Source: Paraphoma chrysanthemicola
Taxonomy: Eukaryota > Ascomycota > Dothideomycetes > Pleosporales > Phaeosphaeriaceae
Direction: 5' to 3'
Assembly: GCA_020744225.1 (NCBI GenBank)
Contig: JAGMWG010000027.1
Location: 333,908 to 397,907, forward strand
Length of the DNA stretch: 64,000 nucleotides
Positions 1-11,900 of this stretch are shown in pieces; positions within the stretch are counted from its first letter, which is position 1; each line of letters opens with the position of its first letter. Below the pieces are notes generated by a model that was given only the letters and a program-made list of their open reading frames with translations, made no database searches and was not told the DNA's origin. The position numbers were made by a program, and so were the translations under genes.

Positions 1-1353
1 TCTAAGTGGTCCATCACACTCCAGGAAGCATCTGGCATATCTTCGTCGGCATCTCGCCCTACCTGCTCAGGGCCCTCATCGGGTCGCTCTCGCTGTGCGA
101 TGCAATCTTCCAAGGAAACAAGCTCACTACGCATCTCTTCATCGGTGAAGACTACGAATATAGGATCGTGTCGGATACTCTCCCACTCGTCTGTCTGCCT
201 CACGTCTAAGAACGCCTCGTGGGAATTTTCTGCTGTGAAGTACACCGATACAGACTCTCCGTTGTCCAGCTTATCTGGCGTTGGCTTCAAGGCTTGTTCT
301 TCTGCTTGGTTGAAGGTGGAAGGCAATGCACGAGTGACCTGCTTGGCGGGGTGCCAGATGATAACACCGAGGCTCAAGGCTGGATCCACGAGCTCGTTGC
401 TCTTCGGCCAAATGGCGCCCTCGAAGTCGAAATCCCAGTCATCCCATGCGAGGAATAAAGATGGTTTCCTGTGTGGAGTGTCGTCCTCGGTTGCGCTTGG
501 CGGTTGAGATGGTGCGTGGAGAGGTCGAGATGTCATGAGGTGAGCAGTAGCGGGCGTTGGCGTAGCATGCGGGTCGACACCATTAGGAAGAGCATGAGGT
601 GGCCTATCATATGCAGAATGTGGCTGAGCGGGAGGCCAGCCGCCTTGTCCATAGGCTTGGTAATTGGGTTCCGCTGGAGCAGATTGAGGATAGCCTGGGT
701 AGGTGCTAGCAGGAGGTGCATAGCCTTGGGTGTTATGATAGCTTGGTGCATGCTGAGGACCCTGGTTTGGCACGTAGCCCTGCTGATGCCATTGGAATGA
801 CTGAGAATGGGGAAATGGCTGGGGAGGATGATTCGGCGGTAGTGGAGCGCCGTAGCCTTGTGGAGGGACGCCTTGAGGAGCTGGAGGGCCAGAATAGCCC
901 GCATGTGGGTATGATGGAGGCACATGCGCGCCTTGTGGGTATCCGGCTGGGGGATACTGTTGAGGATACTGACCAGCTCCGTATGGAGCTTGAGGTTGTG
1001 CTGGTCCACGATAGCCTGGTGGAGGGGGATAGCGCGTGATTATCGGGTTCCCCTTCTTCTTTGGAGGCCTAAATTCAGATCAGTATGCAAACACAGCTGC
1101 CCGGACACATGATTTTATGCGGGTGCAAGATGTATTGACGTAAATAATCGATGACCTAAGCAAATACTTACTGAGTGTTTGGCGGCCGCTGGGGAGGGCC
1201 GGGAGCTGGAAAGTTCGGCGCTACAGGATGCTGTCCATAGGCTGGCTGTTGTCCATACTGATAAGGCGGTTGCTGGCCATATCCGGTTTGGCCATGGACA
1301 TATGAATATGGCGGGTAAGGTGCACCACCAGCTACAGAGCCACCCCACGACAT
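1..1353 (-). CDS. Pro/Gln/Tyr/Gly-rich protein of unknown function, 3' end outside window
   Basis: Two exons (1353-1172 and 1068-1) join in phase across a 103-nt intron (donor GTAAGT, acceptor TTTAG). The first exon starts MSWGGSVAGG and is low-complexity, with repeated GYGQQ/PYQYGQ/AYGQ motifs. The second exon stays open to the window edge. It first continues as a P/Q/Y/G-rich tract with many PxGY repeats, then changes at about base 500 to a globular-looking acidic region (key motif LFLAWDDWDFDFEGAIWP, then an Asp/Glu-rich tail). An in-frame stop about 50 nt upstream supports M1353 as the first Met of this exon, but an upstream exon is possible. I do not recognise the family. The N-terminal composition resembles RNA-binding or prion-like tracts, but I see no RRM or other RNA-binding domain, so I assign no function. 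The protein is incomplete: its C-terminus lies beyond base 1. Confidence 0.75.
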
Positions 1354-2050
1354 GCCACTCCGATTCCGTTGTCCCGGGATTGAGCCAGAGATGGGCGCGA
1401 CTGTTGATCAGATAGTTCTGTCGACAGTAGCCGCTGCACGTCTGAGTGCACCGGCAGAATATGCGGATTTGGGTGGAGAAATGATGCTTGAGGCGTGAGA
1501 TGCAAGCTCAAATTTGGTACCGTGCACGAGCCAGACGCGGAGGGCAGCGCAACCGCTGGATGGCACAGGCCTTTGCTTGTTGCCTGGGGGTCCGATTGAC
1601 GACCCTGGAATGAAAACTAGACATGAAATGCGCAGGCACTGGAGCTGGGTTCAGCGAAAGCGTGGACATAGGACCACGGGTCTTGTGAAAGGGTCGTCCT
1701 GAGAGCACAAGAAGAAGAAAGGGATTCGGGAACAACAACAGGAAATACGCAGAATGCAATGCGAGCACGATGCGCATGGAACTGGAGGAACACAAGGAGA
1801 GAGCTAGCTGCACACTCTGCTGAGGCGAGCGCAGAGGTCACGTCTGGAGTGAGGTCGAACCGCTCTGGTCACGTTATGGAGCTTGGCATTTTGTCGGGAC
1901 AGAGCTCGTCGCCGCTGGCATGGCTCGCTCACACGCCGCCGCCGCCGCCGCTTCAACCACAGTACTCGATGCGTCTTCGAGGATGATTGTACGGTACCGT
2001 CACCTGCTAGCGACCAGTATAGACTCGACGCCCTGAGCCCCGTCGCTGCC
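1354..2050. other. Intergenic region between divergent genes
   Basis: No convincing coding sequence. Short open frames here lack codon regularity and domain content. It must hold the promoters of the minus-strand Pro/Gln-rich gene and of PPG1. A CCG-repeat (cgccgccgccgccg) lies near 1935. No clear TATA element was found. Confidence 0.5.
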
Positions 2051-3127
2051 ATGCCAGGCCTTCCGTGTACGTCAGTCGCCGGCGCCCCTCTCGCGGCCCA
2101 CGCCCCGCATACTGACTGCGCGCAGCCACCGTAGACCTCGACGAGTGCATATCGCGCCTGTCCAAGAAGGAGCTGCTGGCCGAGTCGGTCGTCGAGGCAA
2201 TCTGCGCCAAGACCAAGGAGCTGCTGATGAAGGAGAGCAATGTGGTGCACATCCGCGCACCCGTCACCGTCGTCGGCGACATCCACGGCCAGTTCTTCGA
2301 CATGATGGAGATCTTCAAGATTGGCGGGCCGTGTCCCGACACCAACTACCTGTTCCTGGGTACGTCGGTGGTTTCTGCGTGCCATATGAGAGCCCCAGGC
2401 TGACACTGACACGCTCGCAGGTGATTACGTCGACCGCGGCCTCTTCTCCGTCGAGACCATTTCGCTGCTTGTCTGCCTCAAGCTCCGCTACCCGCACCGA
2501 GTCCACCTGATCCGCGGCAACCACGAGTCCCGCGGCGTCACCCAGTCATACGGCTTCTACACTGAGTGCTCGCGCAAGTACGGGAACGCCAATGTGTGGC
2601 ACTACTTCACTGACATGTTCGACTTCCTTACCCTGTCCGTGGTCATCAACGACCAGATCTTCTGCGTACACGGCGGCCTGTCCCCGTCGATACACTCGAT
2701 TGACCAGATCAAGATCATCGACCGCTTCCGAGAAATACCCCATGAGGGTCCCATGGCAGACCTGGTGTGGAGCGACCCAGATCCCGACAGAGACGAGTTC
2801 ACCCTGAGCCCACGAGGCGCCGGCTACACGTTCGGCGCACAGGTCGTGAAGAAGTTCCTCGCCGTCAACAACATGTCTCACATACTCCGCGCCCACCAGC
2901 TCTGCCAAGAAGGCTATCAGGTCCTCTACGAAGACAGACTGAGCACGGTATGGAGCGCGCCCAACTACTGCTACCGGTGCGGCAACATGGCCAGTGTCCT
3001 GGAGGTTAGCGATACGGGCGAGCGCTTCTTCAATGTGTTTGATGCAAGTCCTGACAACGACGTCCATCGCGCGGAGCAGCAGCAACAACAACAGGGGAAA
3101 GAGGTGACGACAGAGTACTTTCTATAA
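2051..3127 (+). CDS. PPG1: PP2A-like Ser/Thr protein phosphatase catalytic subunit PPG1
   Basis: Exons 2051-2066, 2126-2359 and 2421-3127 give 318 aa. Introns of 59 and 61 nt have GTACGT donors and CAG acceptors, and CTGAC branch sites precede the acceptors. All signature PPP motifs are present: GDIHG, GDYVDRG, RGNHES, HGGLSP and the YCYRCGN segment, with the metal-binding Asp/His/Asn residues intact. Among PP2A-type enzymes it matches PPG1 rather than PP4 or SIT4: VVHI..PVTVVGD, EIFKIGGP and IKIIDRFREIPH are the PPG1 forms. The C-terminus has a poly-Gln tract and ends TEYFL, keeping the Leu that is carboxymethylated in this family. The 16-nt first exon (MPGLP plus one base) was chosen because it is the only nearby ATG that splices in phase to VDLDECISRL. 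In yeast PPG1 acts in glycogen accumulation and in the Far complex that restrains mitophagy; the same role here is inference. Confidence 0.93.
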
Positions 3128-3270
3128 TACCCACTTTACACAGAGAGCCAGCGTCTCAACCATGTTGTTTATATACTTAGACACCCGTACGCGCAATCCA
3201 CAGCTATAGAACTATATGCAGCGGTGCCGACGCAAACTGGCTGTCTTGTCAATGTCGCATGTGTGGCGGT

Positions 3271-4718
3271 TCAGCAACCTAGATATTTTGTTTCAACCCA
3301 TCGATTCTCCAAGTCGTCACCGAGCCTTGCAACAACTACCTTGATGCCTGGAAAGACGCTCAGGACCCTGTTGACCCCGACACGACCGGCTGTGTATGTC
3401 ACAAAGACTATCCTCTCCTCCTGCACTCCATGGTCTACCAGAACCCGAACAGCCATCAGTGCCGCCGCGCCTGACGAGAACTGCGGGTCGAGGACCAGCA
3501 CCAATCCATGCTGAGCAATGTCCTTTGGGAGCGCTCTGTAGTGCAGCTCGGGTTCGCCGGTCCTGTAGTTTGTTTGAATGAGGATCCTGCCTGTCCTGCA
3601 ATCTGGGATTGTGCGTCTCAGCCCCGTTTCGAAGGCACTGCCACCTCGTAGTACCACGACAGCGCTCACATCTGCGTTCTTCTTCAGGCCCATATATGCA
3701 TAATGCTGAGGTGTGATGACCTGGGTGGGCGCAAACGGGAGGAACCCGCATGCAGTCTCGATGAGTAGCGCCACCATGCGATCAAAATAGAACGCAAAGT
3801 CTTCTCGAGACGTACTCGGATCAAGCAAGAGGGTGTGCATTCCCCTCACCTGGTTTGTCTGCTCCAGCACAATCGCGTTGGGACTAAGTGGGCTGTCTTC
3901 GGCAATCTTTCCCAGGCGGCGCAGCTCGACCTGGTGCGAATTGGACTTGTCTGCCAGCGTCTTCCGGACCTGATCGCTCACCATGGCAATGGCGACTTTG
4001 TTTTCGATGCCTCGGGGTATAATGAGATCTGCAATCTCGCGCTGTGGTGCAACATACTTGTAGAAGTTGGGCTTGACATAGCCAAACCACTGCTTTATGC
4101 AGCCTTCAATGTCACGACCGCGTTCCTTGACATCTCGCACAAGACGGCGTGACAAGCATAGATCGCTGTCTGCTTCGGCAAATATCTTGAGATCTAAAAG
4201 ATTCAACACTCGAGGGTCATGCAGAGCGAAGATGCCCTCCAAGATGAGCACATGCGGTGAGTATATGGTTGTCGTCTTTTCGAGGCGCGCATGCTTCTCA
4301 AATGAGTAGATGGGCACCTCTGCAACTTTTCTACTCCCTCATCAGCCAGTGTTGGACTAGCAAAGAGGCAAGATTACCCATTTTTGATGTCTGTGAGTCG
4401 GTCGACGAGAACATCAAAATCAATGGCCTCGGGCGCATCAAAGTCAAACTCGTTTCGGAACGCAGCCGCCGATTGTTCTGGGGTCAGGGGCTTGTAGAAG
4501 GAGTCCTACTTGAACACTCGCAGTTAGTGGTGGAGCACGTGACCATCGTGACCCTTCTTCTTTACCATTGACAAGATTACGACCCAGGGCAAGTTCAACG
4601 AGGCCACGATAGCCAGCGCTAACGACGTCTTTCCTGAGCCAGAGCTGCCTGCTACGCCGATTATGCTCGCATTGCCCCATGGAGGCTCATAGTGTGTCCT
4701 CCGGCCGGCTGATGACAT
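3271..4718 (-). CDS. URK1: Uridine kinase with C-terminal uracil phosphoribosyltransferase-like domain
   Basis: Exons 4718-4566, 4505-4378 and 4330-3271 encode 446 aa. The enzyme phosphorylates uridine and cytidine to UMP/CMP in pyrimidine salvage. The N-terminus carries the P-loop GSSGSGKTS (residues 24-32), followed by ILSMDSFYK, where the Asp of DSFY is the catalytic-region residue of uridine kinases. Further on are VPIYSF, the LILEGIFAL strand and the RR/RDVKERGRD lid region. From about residue 235 the protein is UPRT-like, with a PRPP-loop equivalent around VLVLDPQFSSGA; such fused domains are usual in fungal and animal UCK-like proteins and are often not active UPRTs. Intron 2 (47 nt) is placed at GAGTAG|AAAAG because only this acceptor keeps the frame into VAEVPIYSF. 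The gene converges with PPG1 (143 bp apart) and diverges from GID8. Confidence 0.92.
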
Positions 4719-5090
4719 GCTTACAGCTATGTTGGAGGCGTCGATTGGTGGTGGTGTAGACTCAGCTCATGTTTCATCAAGAAGCAGATAAGACTAGTAT
4801 GCAGCGCTTGGTGCAAGGCTCCCAGAGTGACGACGGCCCGCAGCAAAGTTGGCTTGCAAAGCGGATTCGGTTTTCGGTTACTGTAGGCAGTGCGCACGAG
4901 CCCATATGCCAAGAGCCGCTAGCGAGCAAGCTCAGTCGTGCCTCACACACACCTCCTCTCGCAAACTTCCTCTTTCCTCTTTCTCCAAGCCGCAAAATCT
5001 GCGTGGCTTTACGCATTCTCGACCACGGTCGGGCAGCGCATACTGTTCACTAATGGACGTGGGATGAGGTCCTGAGCGTCTCGCTTCACC
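4719..5090. promoter_or_regulatory. Shared divergent promoter region of URK1 and GID8
   Basis: The 372-bp space separates two divergent genes and must contain both core promoters. Pyrimidine-rich runs (cctcctctcgc, cctctttcctctttctcc) lie upstream of GID8, as is common before fungal start sites. No clear TATA box is seen. Short open frames here have no domain content. Confidence 0.45.
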
Positions 5091-6280
5091 ATGGTAAGCT
5101 TCGCTGCTCTCTGCCCATTCGCAATAGCTGACCGCCGTGCAGAGCTCATCTACTGTTTCTGTGTCGGCTGCGACGCCGACGCAACATCCTTTCCAGAGGA
5201 AGATTGATGACATTAAGCCGTCGAAGACGTAGGTACATCCCCTCCTTCTCTCGCCTGCCCACATGATGCGACTAAAATAAGTTGGGAATCTCTCCGAAAC
5301 AACGTGTGGAGAACATGTTAACTTGTAACTCTGATTGCGCAAGCACTTTTGCTTTAAGCTACCTATTTACGTTTCATCGGACGCAACGTGGATGATACTG
5401 AGCTGACCGATTGCGTACAGGGACATCAATTTTGTCATTATGGACTACCTGGTCAGCGAAGGCTTTCCCAGGGCGGCGGAGAAGTTTGCCAAGGAAGCGA
5501 ACATCCAGCTACCTCTCGAAGAGGAGTCCATATCGTCCCGCGTAGAAATACGACAGGCCATTCATGCTGGCGACATCGATACTGCCATCACTAGGATCAA
5601 TGATCTGAACCCCCAGGTATGCAACCAATCGCGCTCATCTCGTTGCCACTCCCTTGCAGGATTATATCCAGTTTCATGCACCACGCATAATTTCTTTGAT
5701 GATAATCAAACCTTCAGTCCTCAGTATGATTGCAAGCACCTGTTCTCCCACATTTCGCACGCTTATTCGCGAGCCTTGCTGACTTGTACACAAGATCCTG
5801 GACACAGACCCCGCTCTGCATTTTGCATTGCTACGTCTCCAGCTCATCGAGCTCATCCGAACGTGCACGTCCTCCGCAACCGCCGACATCACGTCGGCGC
5901 TCAGTTTCGCGTCTTCACAGCTCGCACCACGCGCAGCCACAAATCCAGACTTCCTCCGGGATCTTGAGCTCACAATGACCCTGTTGATATTTTTGCCAGC
6001 GACTGCCCCGCTGCAGAAGGAGCTGGCGGATCTGCTCGAGCCCAGTCTACGCCGCAATGTTGCAAGCAAAGTAAACGAGGCCATCCTTACAAGTATGGGA
6101 GCTCGTGGCGAGGCACGAATGCGAAGTCTTGTTCGCTTGCGGCATTGGGCGGAGCTTAAAGCACGTGCTGCTGGCAAGGATCTTCCCCCTGTGTTGCCGC
6201 TGGGGCTACAAGATGCCACCGAGCGATCAGTGGACAGTAATGGAAACAACGGGGAAGTCGCCGATGTCATGGTGCATTAA
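5091..6280 (+). CDS. GID8: LisH-CTLH-CRA protein, GID/CTLH ubiquitin ligase subunit Gid8
   Basis: Exons 5091-5093, 5143-5228, 5421-5616 and 5795-6280 encode 256 aa. The first exon is just the ATG, followed by GTAAGC. The second is forced to end at 5228 because the next codon would be TAG. All three introns have CTGAC branch sites near the acceptor. The protein has a Ser/Thr-rich N-terminus, a LisH motif (DINFVIMDYLVSEGF, about residues 30-60), a CTLH stretch (EEESISSRVEIRQAIHAGDI) and a CRA region continuing through LHFALLRLQLIELIR to the C-terminus. This matches Gid8/Dcr1, a scaffold subunit of the GID E3 ligase that in yeast directs degradation of gluconeogenic enzymes. Intron 2 (192 nt) is long for this locus, so an extra small exon inside it cannot be excluded. 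Confidence 0.88.
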
Positions 6281-6536
6281 CACGCTGCATGTTGGGTCAG
6301 GGACTACAATTGCTTCGAAGTTTTTTTCCAGGCTAGATCAAGAAGAGGATGGTAGCGGCAATCCCAGAACTGCACTGTGCAGGTGCTGTTCGTTACGTGT
6401 AGCTGTCCAGCCCCATTATGAATACGACATTTATATTGTGTATCGGTTGAAAATATCTTGTCTTGCAATGTTAGCACACGTGATTTGTCTACAACAAATT
6501 CCAAATCGCACACACTTCTGTATGCTTCCCGCACCG

Positions 6537-7427
6537 TTACCATAGATCGATGTTCTTTGTGCGCTTATATACAGCATAGTGCTCTGCCATCAAGATTCTT
6601 AATAACGGCGGCTCTTTGACCACGTAGCATTGCGCCAATACCCTCCGGTTGGCTGGAGTCTCATCCAATAAGCCTCTCACGACATCTCTCCACCCAATCT
6701 CCCTCGAGCCTAAGAGATACTCCTCCACATATGCCCTGTCGTCATCACCAGGTGGGTCCACGAGCTCGCTCATGTCCACGAACCCCATTGGCAAGTAAGG
6801 CTCGTCTTCCACGGCACGCAATGCCCAGCCTCCTCCCCCTTCATGCAGAAAAGGGTCAACACTCCAGTGTTCTTCGAGGATGTTGTCGAACGATACGTTG
6901 AAGGTAATGCGAAGCCGTTGGTTGCGTTCACGAAGCCGATACAGTATCGGACTGAAGTTTGCCCACGCAAACGAGTTGCGGTTCCTTTTCTGGAACTTGA
7001 TTGTCAAATTCTCCAGACATGGAAGTCCGAGCAGCTCGTTCCAGCGTCGTCGACACCGTGGCTGCTGCGTCGTGCATTCGAGCTCCAGTGCCTCGAGCTC
7101 TGTCTCTTGGAGTAGTGCTTCTGTGGCGTTTACCTCCAGGTCGCGAACATGGCGTTTGTAACTTGGAAACGTACCCCAGAGGCTGCGCGGAGGGACGCTG
7201 TCCCCGAGATCAGAGTCGTAGAAGGTAACGCTGCAGGCGTTGTGTGTATAAACTGCTTCGAGCCATTCTGCCGATATGATGGGATACCTCAACGAGATCT
7301 GAATGTTACCATTGGTGAGGTCGACTGGAGAGTCTTCTCGCACGATGTATGAATAGACGAGGTCGCGCAGCTCTCGTGGGAGTCGGAGCAAGCGCTGGCC
7401 GAGCGAAAGGGGTAGATTCTCGGCCAT
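6537..7427 (-). CDS. Hypothetical protein with F-box-like/2EXR-type N-terminus
   Basis: Uninterrupted 296-aa frame starting at the ATG at 7427; the open frame runs slightly further upstream but without another ATG. Near the N-terminus, GQRLLRLPRELRDLVYSYIV has the LPxELRxxIY pattern seen in many Pezizomycotina proteins annotated as F-box-like or 2EXR. The remainder (a Cys/Arg-rich TTQQPRCRRRW segment, LPCLENLTIKF, and an acidic ELVDPPGDDD stretch) contains no domain I recognise. Members with a true F-box act as substrate adaptors of SCF ubiquitin ligases; whether this one does is unknown. It converges with GID8 (256 bp gap) and diverges from the oxidoreductase gene. Confidence 0.7.
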   Translation of the reverse strand: MAENLPLSLGQRLLRLPRELRDLVYSYIVREDSPVDLTNGNIQISLRYPIISAEWLEAVYTHNACSVTFYDSDLGDSVPPRSLWGTFPSYKRHVRDLEVNATEALLQETELEALELECTTQQPRCRRRWNELLGLPCLENLTIKFQKRNRNSFAWANFSPILYRLRERNQRLRITFNVSFDNILEEHWSVDPFLHEGGGGWALRAVEDEPYLPMGFVDMSELVDPPGDDDRAYVEEYLLGSREIGWRDVVRGLLDETPANRRVLAQCYVVKEPPLLRILMAEHYAVYKRTKNIDLW

Positions 7428-7885
7428 ATGGCCGTTGATTCGGAACAAGCGATGACATCTTTTATAGGGTATCTACTTCAAGTTGGTGCCTGGAACGTTG
7501 CCGCAGCCCACGCGTACACACCTGCAGTGGCCGGCCACGTCACGCCCTAATAGCAGCCGGTCAGAGGCATTATCATCGAGCATCTTGAACGACAACCGAT
7601 GTGTTCTGGCAAGGATCACGCAATTTCTTTGACATACACCACGCGATTTGGCTTGGCTCACAGCATCGCCCAGAGTACACCATGTTCGGGCCGATCCGGG
7701 CACGACGTCATTTTGCAGAGAGCTTACCAATGTCACGACATCAGTCCACCTACGTATAAAATTCTGTTCTCGCAGCTTAGCTCTGTAGGAAAGATTGTCA
7801 GCGAAGCATCGAAACGAACTCGTCTTTCCTGCTCTTTTCATATATTGGTGAAGCCACCTTCCGTACTCCCCCAAAATCCTCGAAC
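7428..7885. promoter_or_regulatory. Divergent intergenic region
   Basis: About 460 bp between the F-box-like gene and the oxidoreductase gene, read outward in both directions. A CT-rich and tata-containing stretch (cctgctcttttcatatattgg, near 7830-7855) lies 30-55 bp before the oxidoreductase ATG and could be its core promoter. No gene is supported here. Confidence 0.4.
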
Positions 7886-8722
7886 ATGTCGCATCACGTC
7901 TTGGTCATTGGCGGCCACGGGAAAGTCGCGCAGATTTTGACTCCGCTTCTATTGTCCAGGTCATGGAACGTCACGAGCATGATCCGCACCTCTGAGCAGA
8001 AGCCCGCAATCGAAAAGCTTGGCCAAGGCCAGCCTGGCAAGCTCAGTGTCCTTGTGAGCAGCGTGTCCGATGTGAAGAGCGAGGGTGATGCCAAGAAGAT
8101 TATCGATCAGGTCAAGCCAGACTGGGTCGTCTGGAGTGCAGGTGCAGGCGGCAAGGGAGGCGCTGAAGCGACATATGCCATCGATCGCGATGCCGCCATT
8201 GCTTTTACCAAAGCGAGCATCCATACCCAGAGCGTCAAGAAGTTTCTCACAGTCTCCTATCTAGCTTCTCGCCGAGGCCGACCATCGTGGTGGACCGAAG
8301 AGGACTGGGAGGCTGCACAAAAGATCAACAATGAGGTCCTGCCTACCTACTACAAAGCCAAACTTGCAGCCGATGAGGTTCTGACTGTCCTGGCCAGAGA
8401 ACGGTATGACGATGAAGAAAAGCAATCTATCGCGTCTAGCGAGCGCTTCAATGCCATCAGTTTGCGGCCCGGCACTCTGACCGACGGAGAAGCTGGGGGA
8501 GTCCGGGTAGGGAAACTGGGCGTAGGTGGTAAGACAAGCCGTGCCACTACGGCGCATGCTATCGTAGCGGCGTTGGAGACAGAAGGCGCCCGAGGTTGGA
8601 TTGATGTGCTTGATGGGAATGACGATGTTAAGCAGGCTATCCAGAAGCTGACAGCAGAGGGTGTGGACGCTGTGGACGAGGAGGATATCGATTTGATGAG
8701 AGAGAACGTTGCGAAGTTATAG
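7886..8722 (+). CDS. NAD(P)-binding Rossmann-fold oxidoreductase (atypical SDR)
   Basis: Intronless 278-aa frame. The N-terminus VLVIGGHGKVAQ is a GxxGxxA dinucleotide-binding loop directly after the first beta strand. DWVVWSAGAGGKGG fits the fourth strand, and TYYKAKLAADE carries the Y-x3-K pair typical of the SDR active site. SLRPGTLTDG is the substrate-loop region found in atypical SDRs of the NAD(P)H-binding/YwnB type. Length is normal for that group. The substrate cannot be told from sequence; members act on sugars, flavonoids or quinones, or serve only as NADP sensors. Likely cytosolic: there is no signal peptide or membrane segment. It converges with LST4, with 274 bp between stops. 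Confidence 0.8.
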   Translation: MSHHVLVIGGHGKVAQILTPLLLSRSWNVTSMIRTSEQKPAIEKLGQGQPGKLSVLVSSVSDVKSEGDAKKIIDQVKPDWVVWSAGAGGKGGAEATYAIDRDAAIAFTKASIHTQSVKKFLTVSYLASRRGRPSWWTEEDWEAAQKINNEVLPTYYKAKLAADEVLTVLARERYDDEEKQSIASSERFNAISLRPGTLTDGEAGGVRVGKLGVGGKTSRATTAHAIVAALETEGARGWIDVLDGNDDVKQAIQKLTAEGVDAVDEEDIDLMRENVAKL

Positions 8723-8996
8723 GTCATTGACCAACATAAAGAGTAGAACAAACCATCTATCGGTTATGACGAATGCCAGGAGTCAAGAAGGTAGCGTATT
8801 TCTTTATGGTGCTCATGATGTATGAATTCTGATGGTATCATTCGAAATGCCGGGCCAGTTTGCCCTCTAAGCTATGCAATGTAGAAACGCCCGCTAATTT
8901 GCAGCATATAAACCCAGACAGGAAAAGCAGATAATACAAGCCACGAGAATTTGCAGTATGTGCACGGTGGTTGAACGTGGTACACGAGAGCGACGG

Positions 8997-11900
8997 TCAC
9001 TCTACTTCGACCAGCCACCGCCTTACGCCCTCTTTGAGCGATGAGTCGGTCGCAGTCTTGGGACGCGCAGGAATGTCATTCTTTGCTTCTGCACCGCTCC
9101 TCGACGCCTCCTTGCTTCCTCGCGCAGCCGTAACGTCCTTGACTACAGTCTCCAACGCATCGAAGATGACAGTCTTGCAGTCCAATTGCGCCTTCTCGAC
9201 CTGCGGAGGGCTATCGGTCTCTGCACGCAAGTCGTGCCGCCCTCGTCGGGAGCTTGCACGAGAGGAATGAATAGAGTTGGCACGAGTGGTGTCACCCGAC
9301 TGTGCCAGTGCACGATCAACGCCATCAATGAGCGTTGCGTCAAAATCCATAATGGTTTCCTCGGAAAAGTCCTCGGCCAGGTGAACCTCCGTCATCATAG
9401 GAACCGCAGGGCCAGCAGTATACGGATTGCCATACTGTGATCGACCAGCCGGCATGCCGGAGACTGCCGGGGTCATTGCGGACGGCTGGTGGGAGGGCGC
9501 CGCAATCAGCTTGACTAGGCGTCGCAAGCGAATGCGCTTGATGGAAAAGTTACGGGTATCAGCGAGCAGTGCTGTGCAAACATCGACCCAGCGTTCCAAT
9601 GGACCGGACTCGAGACTTGGTGTAGTAACGTGGCTAATAGGCGTCGGCTCCGCACTCATCGCTCTTCTGATGTCGGCTTCAACATCTTTGTATGGCTTTA
9701 TGGCCTGGATGGCAAAATCTGGATGAAACTGTCCGAGCCAGCCCGCAGCATTGACGGCTTGCTCCGGCTCACAGTAGGGCGCCGATAGAACAGACGATTC
9801 ACCAAAGCTTGACCCGTGCTGACTAGAAGCTGAGCCATAGCCACCAAGTAACGGCGACTGCAAAGGAGAGCCGAAATCAGGGAGCGGGATATCGACGTCA
9901 ATAACGCCATCCTTCTCATTCACCGAAAGCTTGAGCTGCGAATCAAACGTTCTTGGCCGCTCTGGGATAGGACGAGCAGCCGATGCAGGCAGCCCACTGC
10001 ACCCACTGATGGGGAATATCTCAGGGGAAGCGTCGGCCAGCCCGCCCTCTGCTGTGCGCCGTTCCTGCATGTCGCCGTCCCCAAAGATGCCGTCCATCGA
10101 TAGCTCCTGCACCATTTGCTCTAGTTGCGACGGCACGCGCTCTTGTCCGCGAAAGCCGATGCCATCATCTGTCGTCTGCAGATAGTCGCTCTGATCGGTA
10201 GAGGACGTCCGCCGGCCACCCCAGAAGTTCATGAATCCGCTCCACCGACTGTTATTGCTACTGGAGTCATTGCTAGCTATGCTAGTCTGGCCTGTACCAC
10301 TTCGCTGCAATGTATTGATTAGATTTGCCGACGCTAGGCTGTCGCTGCTCTCAGGCCGGAAATCTGGAACTGGTCCTGATGACTTCGTCCTCGGCAGAGT
10401 AAAGTGAGCGACTGGGATTGTGCTTTGGGGCGTAGTTGTTGACGTGGTCGCTGCGCTGCTCTTAGCTGTGGCCGATGCGTCCGATATTGAGGGCAGGACG
10501 AGGCTTGTCCGTATGGAGTGTGCGGACGAGCGCCGCGAGTGGCCTGGCGGCCTCTGGCCATCAGCCGGGTCGGGAGCTGAAGACTCGCGACGCTCATCAA
10601 CCTTGTCAGTCGGTAGCTGGTGGGCGTTGCTCGAGGACGGAGGCTGCAGAAGCATGTTCGTAATGCTATGTTTACCCTTGGGGCGACGGTTGATCTGACG
10701 CCGCAGTGACTGCTTCCTTGAAGGCGGCATGTTGCTTGGAGGCGATTGGGAGTAGGCACGAAGAGACGCGGAAGTGCTTGGGCGGATATAAGATGTGGCC
10801 TCTACAGCCGGTGCGCTGGGCGGAAGGAAAGCAGCCAGTAGAAAGATCAGCCTCCGAGCGGCCATCTTGTCTGGGGACACAATCACGGTGCGATTTGGAA
10901 TGGTGAGGTTCTCTCCGGCGGTCGCTTTCTGTTGTTCGCGATGGCGTTTGCGGTGCCACCTGGGGCCCAGTACGTTTAGCCACTCTGTGTGACACCCCAG
11001 AAACGCAGTCAGAAGGTTGAAGAAGAAGAAATTTTGCTCTTTCCGCCCAGCCCATCGCCCAAGCCATCTTGCTTCCTCGCGCCATACGCCCCACTTTCCC
11101 TGGCCCGTCATAACACGAGGGATTCTCATGCCTGTGACGACACGCCCGCCTGTCAGTTCGGCCGCGGCCTGTATATCTTTGTCCATCATCAGCGCATTTG
11201 GCTGCAATCGTAGAGGCCGGCGCGCTGGATTCGCGGAGACATCTCTGAGGCTACTCCGCGATGGTTGGTGACGATGTTGATGGACGATTGGCAGCGCCGC
11301 AGCTTCAGGTGACTTGAACTGTGCGAGAATGCGCTCCTGCACCACATACTGCAGGCTTGTGAGAGCACGCATGATGACGTCCCAGTGCTGTCCTACAACG
11401 TCGACGCGATCATCAACGTCGCTGCTCAAGGACGACGAGAGCAGCGACTCGACTCCCAGATTGGGCTCAACAAAGGCCCATCCCGCACGTCGGTCGGAGT
11501 CCAAGGACGAGCCCAGCGAGTCTGGGCCGGGCGTAGACGTAGACAAATGCGCAGCACTGCGCAGATTGCTGCCACGCGAAGGAGGTCGCAGGGTCGGCGA
11601 CGTCTGCGATATAGGCAGGTGGAGGATGATGGTGATGGCGTACATTGGGCTCTTGCGGGTCTGCGGGGCGTACGGCCTCGACGACCCGGGCTTCTGAGCT
11701 GTCGGGGGGAAGGGGAAGCCATTGCCCTTGGGTAGAGAGCTCTGCGGGGTCGGCGTGCGAGAGTCCTGGTCGTCTTCGGGGATGGTCACGGAGAAGAGGC
11801 GGGTGATGAAGATGGTGCGCCTCTTTTGATCCCTGGGCACACTGTCACTGGAGCCGCTGCGAGCGCGGTCTGCTGGGGGGTTGGACGGCGTGTACGATTG

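Noticed and set aside
5674..6270. 198-codon minus-strand frame
   Set aside because: Antisense to the last exon of GID8, Ser/Arg-rich shadow.
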